From Lumnitzera littorea (lineage: Eukaryota; Streptophyta; Magnoliopsida; Myrtales; Combretaceae), in assembly GCA_024138015.1 (NCBI GenBank), contig JAMXBB010000003.1:9397702-9461701 (forward strand): a DNA stretch of 64,000 nt, written 5' to 3'. Made by a program: the position numbers and the translations under genes. The notes below the pieces were generated by a model. That model saw only the letters and a program-made list of their open reading frames with translations, was not told where the DNA came from and searched no databases. Shown in pieces: positions 60,156 through 64,000 of this stretch; positions within the stretch are counted from its first letter, which is position 1; every line of letters starts with the position of its first letter.

Positions 60156-61078
60156 TAGCAACCAGTATCATATAATCTATGGGGTAGGTCTGAACCTTAA
60201 GACGGCTTGAAAGATAAATGAGACTCGAAGGTTGAGCAAAGGGAGTTTCTTGTACACCAACGATGGATTTGACGCATTAACACCTCACATGAGCTTAGGT
60301 TACACTTGATATGGTGCAAAGTATGGTTAAAGGTTACTCATCATTAGTCTACACTCAAATGGCCTAGATAAGAGTAGGGGGTTGCAAGCAAGCAGGGGGA
60401 TACTTAGCTCACAAAGGATACAATTCTGTATTATGATGCGTAATGTTGATGTTTTGGCTACTACATATTATAAGTATTTATATGGCCTGATTAGAGCAAG
60501 TCTTAGATTATTATAAGTAACCAAAAAGATTCTTAGTAGAAAAGGAAAAATATAAGGTGTATAGAGGTAATGCAGTAAATCAACATAAAAGGAATATCTG
60601 TTTACAAGGACAGTATGGATGTCAAGGAATAAGATATGCGTTTGCTTCTTAGTGCAACAGTTTAAATGATACTATATATAGAGTGAAGCTGGTTAGGTTG
60701 GTAGTTTGATGGATTAGCAAATAGGTAGAGTGGGGGTTGAGGAAATGCTGGCTTGGCAAATGGTCTTCCTTTTGCTCGACAATTGTTGGTTGGTTTGGAA
60801 GTAGAGTAGCTTAGCCTTGGTTGTTTGTTTGCTTGGTAGTGAGTGTGTTCATTGTTTAGCCTTGGATTTGCTTGGCAACAAGAGATTGACCTAGCTATAA
60901 GTTAGCTACATTGGAGGAACCTAACATGAGATAGAGAGAGATTGGAATGGAATAACTCGGTAAGTTGAGGTGGAGAAGGTGTTGCTCTTCAAGGTTCATC
61001 TCCTCTAGGATAGCTCAACGAACTAAGTTAGTAAGTCCTCGAGCTCGGGAGTGAATAATTGGTCTTTGATCCCTATTA
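60156..61078 (-). repeat. Minus-strand gypsy 5' LTR (923 bp)
   Basis: Direct repeat of 49214-50132. It ends at 60156 directly against the LTR of the nested gypsy, so this element's own primer-binding site is missing. Confidence 0.85.
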
Positions 61079-62232
61079 AAGCCAATACAAGGCTTTTATA
61101 TCCACCATCACATTCTTCTTCTTCCTTGATAACTTTACTTATACATACATTAAGCTTTTAAGCTTCTTAGCGTCTTGGGATCTCATTATGTAAAGGAGAC
61201 ATAGTCGCCTAGTTGCCTAGTCTACTCTGCATTTGCCACCATAAGGGTAAATAAATGTTCTTTCTTAGTGTAGTTCCTTGTATAGTGTAGTGCATTATAG
61301 AAGTAACATTTCAACTCCCTAGCTTTCTTTTGTTTTGTTACCTTGTCCTTCATCTTGTCCATTCCCTTTTGTAGACTCAGGGTCTTACTTCTCTAGATCT
61401 TTGTCCTTTCTTCATTGCTACTAGTGAAATTTCTCTATTCTTGCTTTTGAAACACCATTAGAGTTATTAAACTACTATTTCTTAAAGGCATTTGTCTGTT
61501 TTTCTTCTTTCCAACTCTAGCCTTATTTAAGGTCTCAATTAATCTAGAAACATGACGAGAGCGTCGTCTGGGCTAGAGTCTCATATATCCTGCGTAAACT
61601 CTTAAAATTCTTGTATAAATAGCTTTACATTGCCCTTCTAAGTAAGATAGTGGAGTTTCATCTTAGCTTCTCTTTTGGCATTTTAGGGGAGAAAACTGGT
61701 TCGAGGACTCTCACACAAAATTTGCCTATATGGTAGTTATTATAAACTTCTCCATCACCAAACAATTACGAGATGTCTCAAGTATAATGTAGCAGTTTGT
61801 ACTTTACTTCCATCCTTAATAAGTCCAATAACATCAAAGTACTACTAAGCTTTTCACTGGAAATTGTCACCTCTCTCTTAGACTAGGTTTCCTTGAAGTG
61901 TTTTTGCTTTGGTACATTGAATTTAGGAGTTGGCTACATTGTCACCCCATTTGCCAACACCGGCCCATAAGTTACTTGCATTACCTCAATCTTGTTCCTT
62001 GAGGTTACCACAATCACATCCATTATTTTCTCCACCTTTGTTTTGACTCCTAGATTATTGGCTCTACTCCTTATGTCTTCTATCTCGGCTTTGAAAGTGT
62101 CATCTCATGCCTTTGGGTACCTATGTTAAAGGTTGAAGCCCCTTACAAATCCCATGGATATTTTCCTCCACAAAGACTTTGATGTTGTTCTCTACACCAA
62201 AAGATATGGTCACTTTTACTCTTGAAACTTAA
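61079..62232 (-). pseudogene. Gag remnant of a third Ty3/gypsy lineage
   Basis: The minus strand holds a stop-broken gag with KREAKMKLHYLT-KGNVKLFIQEF-EFTQDI and SSPDDALVMFLD (61690-61550), the plant gypsy pattern AKLRxLxxTGxIRxYVKEFxEL...MSExDALFxFLDGL. A knuckle-like KCYFYNALHYTRNYTKKEHL (61320-61260) matches CFxCxGPHxxRxCPKR with several Cys/His losses. This differs from the KCFKCxGxxH type of the two neighbouring gypsies, so it is a separate lineage. The element is cut at 61078 by the neighbouring LTR. Confidence 0.75.
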
Positions 62233-62246
62233 GATTTGATACCTTT
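62233..62246 (-). other. Primer-binding site of the third gypsy
   Basis: Minus strand AAAGGTATCAAATC lies directly after the LTR end (CCCATAACA). It resembles TTGGTATCAGAGC with changes. Confidence 0.6.
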
Positions 62247-62642
62247 TGTTATGGGAGTTGTACTAAAGAGAACTTTCATTAGTTACTTAGCACTCCTAAA
62301 GCATAATAAGAAGCTAAGCATAGCCTAACGTACAACACATGATATTTTTTGAGAGAGAAAGTAGAATGAGAAGTTTTGATATAGAAAACAATTATACTCA
62401 AGAATGGATGATTTACAAATGAGGATCATCCCCCTTTATGTATAAAAGGCCTTCTTGAATGAAGTGCTGAGATCAACATAAATTTGATGGTAATAATTAA
62501 ATCTTACCTATTACCATGTTTAATACCATCACCCATTCCTACCTACCCATTTACTAATATGATCGAGCGCAAGGTCATTTTCTTAAGGTATCTTTATCAA
62601 TAGGATACTTAATGATGTACTTAGACTGCTATATCAGCATCA
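62247..62642 (-). repeat. 5' LTR of the third gypsy (family of the solo LTR at 38462)
   Basis: Plus orientation begins TGTTATGGGAGTTG and is similar in several blocks to the solo LTR at 38462-38904. The outer end is uncertain; I place it near CAGCATCA at about 62642. Confidence 0.55.
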
Positions 62643-64000
62643 CTGGTTGCTTTATCAAAGTTATTTAGTAATTTTTAAAATCTTTTGCGGACCCCATATT
62701 CATTATTTTCAAATTGATACATAAATTATTTTTTTGAAATGTGGTGCTTGGCATAAGAACATGTACTAGGCGATGCCTATTAGGTAGCTGATGGAGTGAA
62801 GTACCCCATGGTGTTGATACTTTATCAATATAAATTGGATACTTGGCATGAGAATATATATCAAGTACTCCTGATGAACATAGGCCACAATTTGAAGTTA
62901 TAAGCAAATTCTTCCGTGATATGTGAATAGAGAATAAGAGAATAAGTGTTTCGCCTTAGACTCTATGCAATTAAAATGTTGAGATAACATGTGGCCATTT
63001 TGCATTCTCTAGGAGTTTTGATTGGTTTGGGATAGATTTGTTTTTTTTTTTTTTTTTGCAAGATTTACATTATAATTACCGAGAGGGAAGAATTAAGCCT
63101 AATCCATTTGATTGGAAGACATTTATTTATGCAATTAAGCTACAACAGCCTTAGTGTTTATGATAGATATTTGTAAGTCTTGTTATCCAAGTGAGATAAG
63201 ATTGATAACCTGTATAGAATTTTCATCATTTTGAAAGATTTGTGCATAAATAAGAGTAATCTTCTATTTCTGGTTATGTGGCATGCTGGGGTTGATCTTG
63301 TTGCATTCTATTCCTTGTTGAAATCTAATTAAATATGAAATAAATTGCTTTTGAATTTTGAAAATTTACACTAATTCAATATAGATAAGAAGATATTTTA
63401 TATTTCTTCTCAGAAATGAAAAAGTTTGTGAGATTAATTATAAAAAATTTTGAGGGCATCACTTTAATCAATTTCTTTGGACATTTAGAAAATGAATAAA
63501 AATGTGAATGGCACTTGACGATTATATTTAGAGTGTCTATGTTAATATCCTATGTAAGAATATAATAAATTAATTCTAAGAAGTGAGAATACATGTAAAA
63601 CCTATTCCTTAGTGGCGTGTATAATGTAATTCTTAAATTAATCTTTTCCTTTTGTTTTGTTTATTTATTTATTTCTTTTGTAGTCCATGGCCTACATCTA
63701 TTTAATTATACTATTTTCTAGTTATACAATTTTTCATATTCTTATAGTTCAAAAGTTTGACTATATTAGTTGTCATTCAATATTTGGTTTGTATGATAGT
63801 CATGTTAGGGTTCAAGCGGGTATACATACTAAATGAGTATTTATATATCAACTTCTAATATGATTATGAATCATCATACCTATATGTATACATATGTTTA
63901 TGTATATATACACACATATAAACACACACCATCTCAGGAATTTTACATTTTTTAAATAAATCTTTATGTTTATTTTATGTTCTTACCTAAATTCAATTGC
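62643..64000. other. AT-rich intergenic DNA at the right edge
   Basis: No gene recognised. An open frame at 62665-62907 has no known domain. There is a T run (63041-63057) and AC/AT repeats near 63870-63930. Confidence 0.5.

Larger units (their letters stand above)
49214..61078 (-). mobile_element. Ty3/gypsy retrotransposon, minus strand, interrupted by copy E and a second gypsy
   Basis: LTRs 49214-50132 and 60156-61078 are direct repeats sharing GGATACTTAGCTCA, ATGATACTATAT and AGATAGAGAGAGATTGGAATG-type blocks. On the minus strand PPT-like CCCAAAGGAGG precedes the left LTR. Between them are RT-RNase H (56100-54430), integrase (54420-53473 and 50413-50175), repeat copy E, and a deleted gypsy (56180-60155). 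This element's own gag and most of protease are missing, so a deletion accompanied or followed the second gypsy's insertion. Confidence 0.8.

Noticed and set aside
49214..61078. Treating 59156-61078 as one 1.9-kb LTR
   Set aside because: Both halves have their own TGATRGGAATCA-type start and TATCA-type end, each with a separate partner elsewhere, so two LTRs fit better.
1..64000. A novel defence, biosynthetic or signalling gene cluster
   Set aside because: Apart from the kinase and its edge paralogue, all recognisable coding sequence belongs to decayed retrotransposons.

Overview
This window is nuclear DNA from a flowering plant, most likely a dicot. It is AT-rich, contains one intact receptor-like kinase gene with an intron, and is otherwise mostly nested LTR retrotransposons with no bacterial-type gene density. 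I cannot name the species from the sequence alone.

Host genes. The one convincing intact protein gene is a two-exon, minus-strand leucine-rich-repeat receptor kinase of the TMK (transmembrane kinase) family at 27114-32374. It has a signal peptide, two LRR blocks around a non-LRR island, one membrane span, and a Ser/Thr kinase split by a 2.47-kb intron just after the APE motif. The first 66 bases of the window are, on the minus strand, the first 22 codons of a second gene with a very similar signal peptide, so a tandem paralogue is probably cut by the left edge. A separate 0.2-kb direct duplication (2563-2785 and 26031-26245) fits a locus built by local duplication and later pushed apart by insertions.

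Transposon layout, left to right. (1) 3060-6588: solo-LTR-like copy A of a 3-3.8 kb repeat with Tekay/Del-like termini. (2) 6933-25278: a nest in which a hAT-like MITE was split by a minus-strand Ty1/copia element (7454-25138). The copia was hit by repeat copy B (7586-16350, exact 5-bp target duplication AGGTA) and copy C (18179-21973). Copy B was itself broken by a minus-strand Tat/Ogre-type fragment (about 8400-15723) carrying an 84-bp tandem array and a GC-rich 27-bp minisatellite. (3) 35663-39550: a decayed plus-strand copia holding a 443-bp solo LTR. (4) 39906-48672: a small TRIM/LARD-like element whose right LTR was hit by a plus-strand Ty3/gypsy element (41062-48574), itself hit by truncated antisense copy D. 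(5) 49214-61078: a minus-strand gypsy interrupted by copy E and by a second, internally deleted gypsy (56180-60155). (6) 61079-62642: gag and 5' LTR of a third gypsy lineage, the same LTR family as the solo LTR in (3).

Every element coding region shows stops, frameshifts or lost catalytic residues, so none looks autonomous. Most primer-binding sites resemble initiator tRNA-Met; the Tat-type element has a different one. I found no CRISPR array, operon, rRNA gene or new defence system. The most noteworthy items are the nesting order (a relative clock), the edge-truncated kinase paralogue, the 84-bp and 27-bp arrays whose periods are multiples of three, and a single N at 20742 that seems to join two divergent repeat copies.
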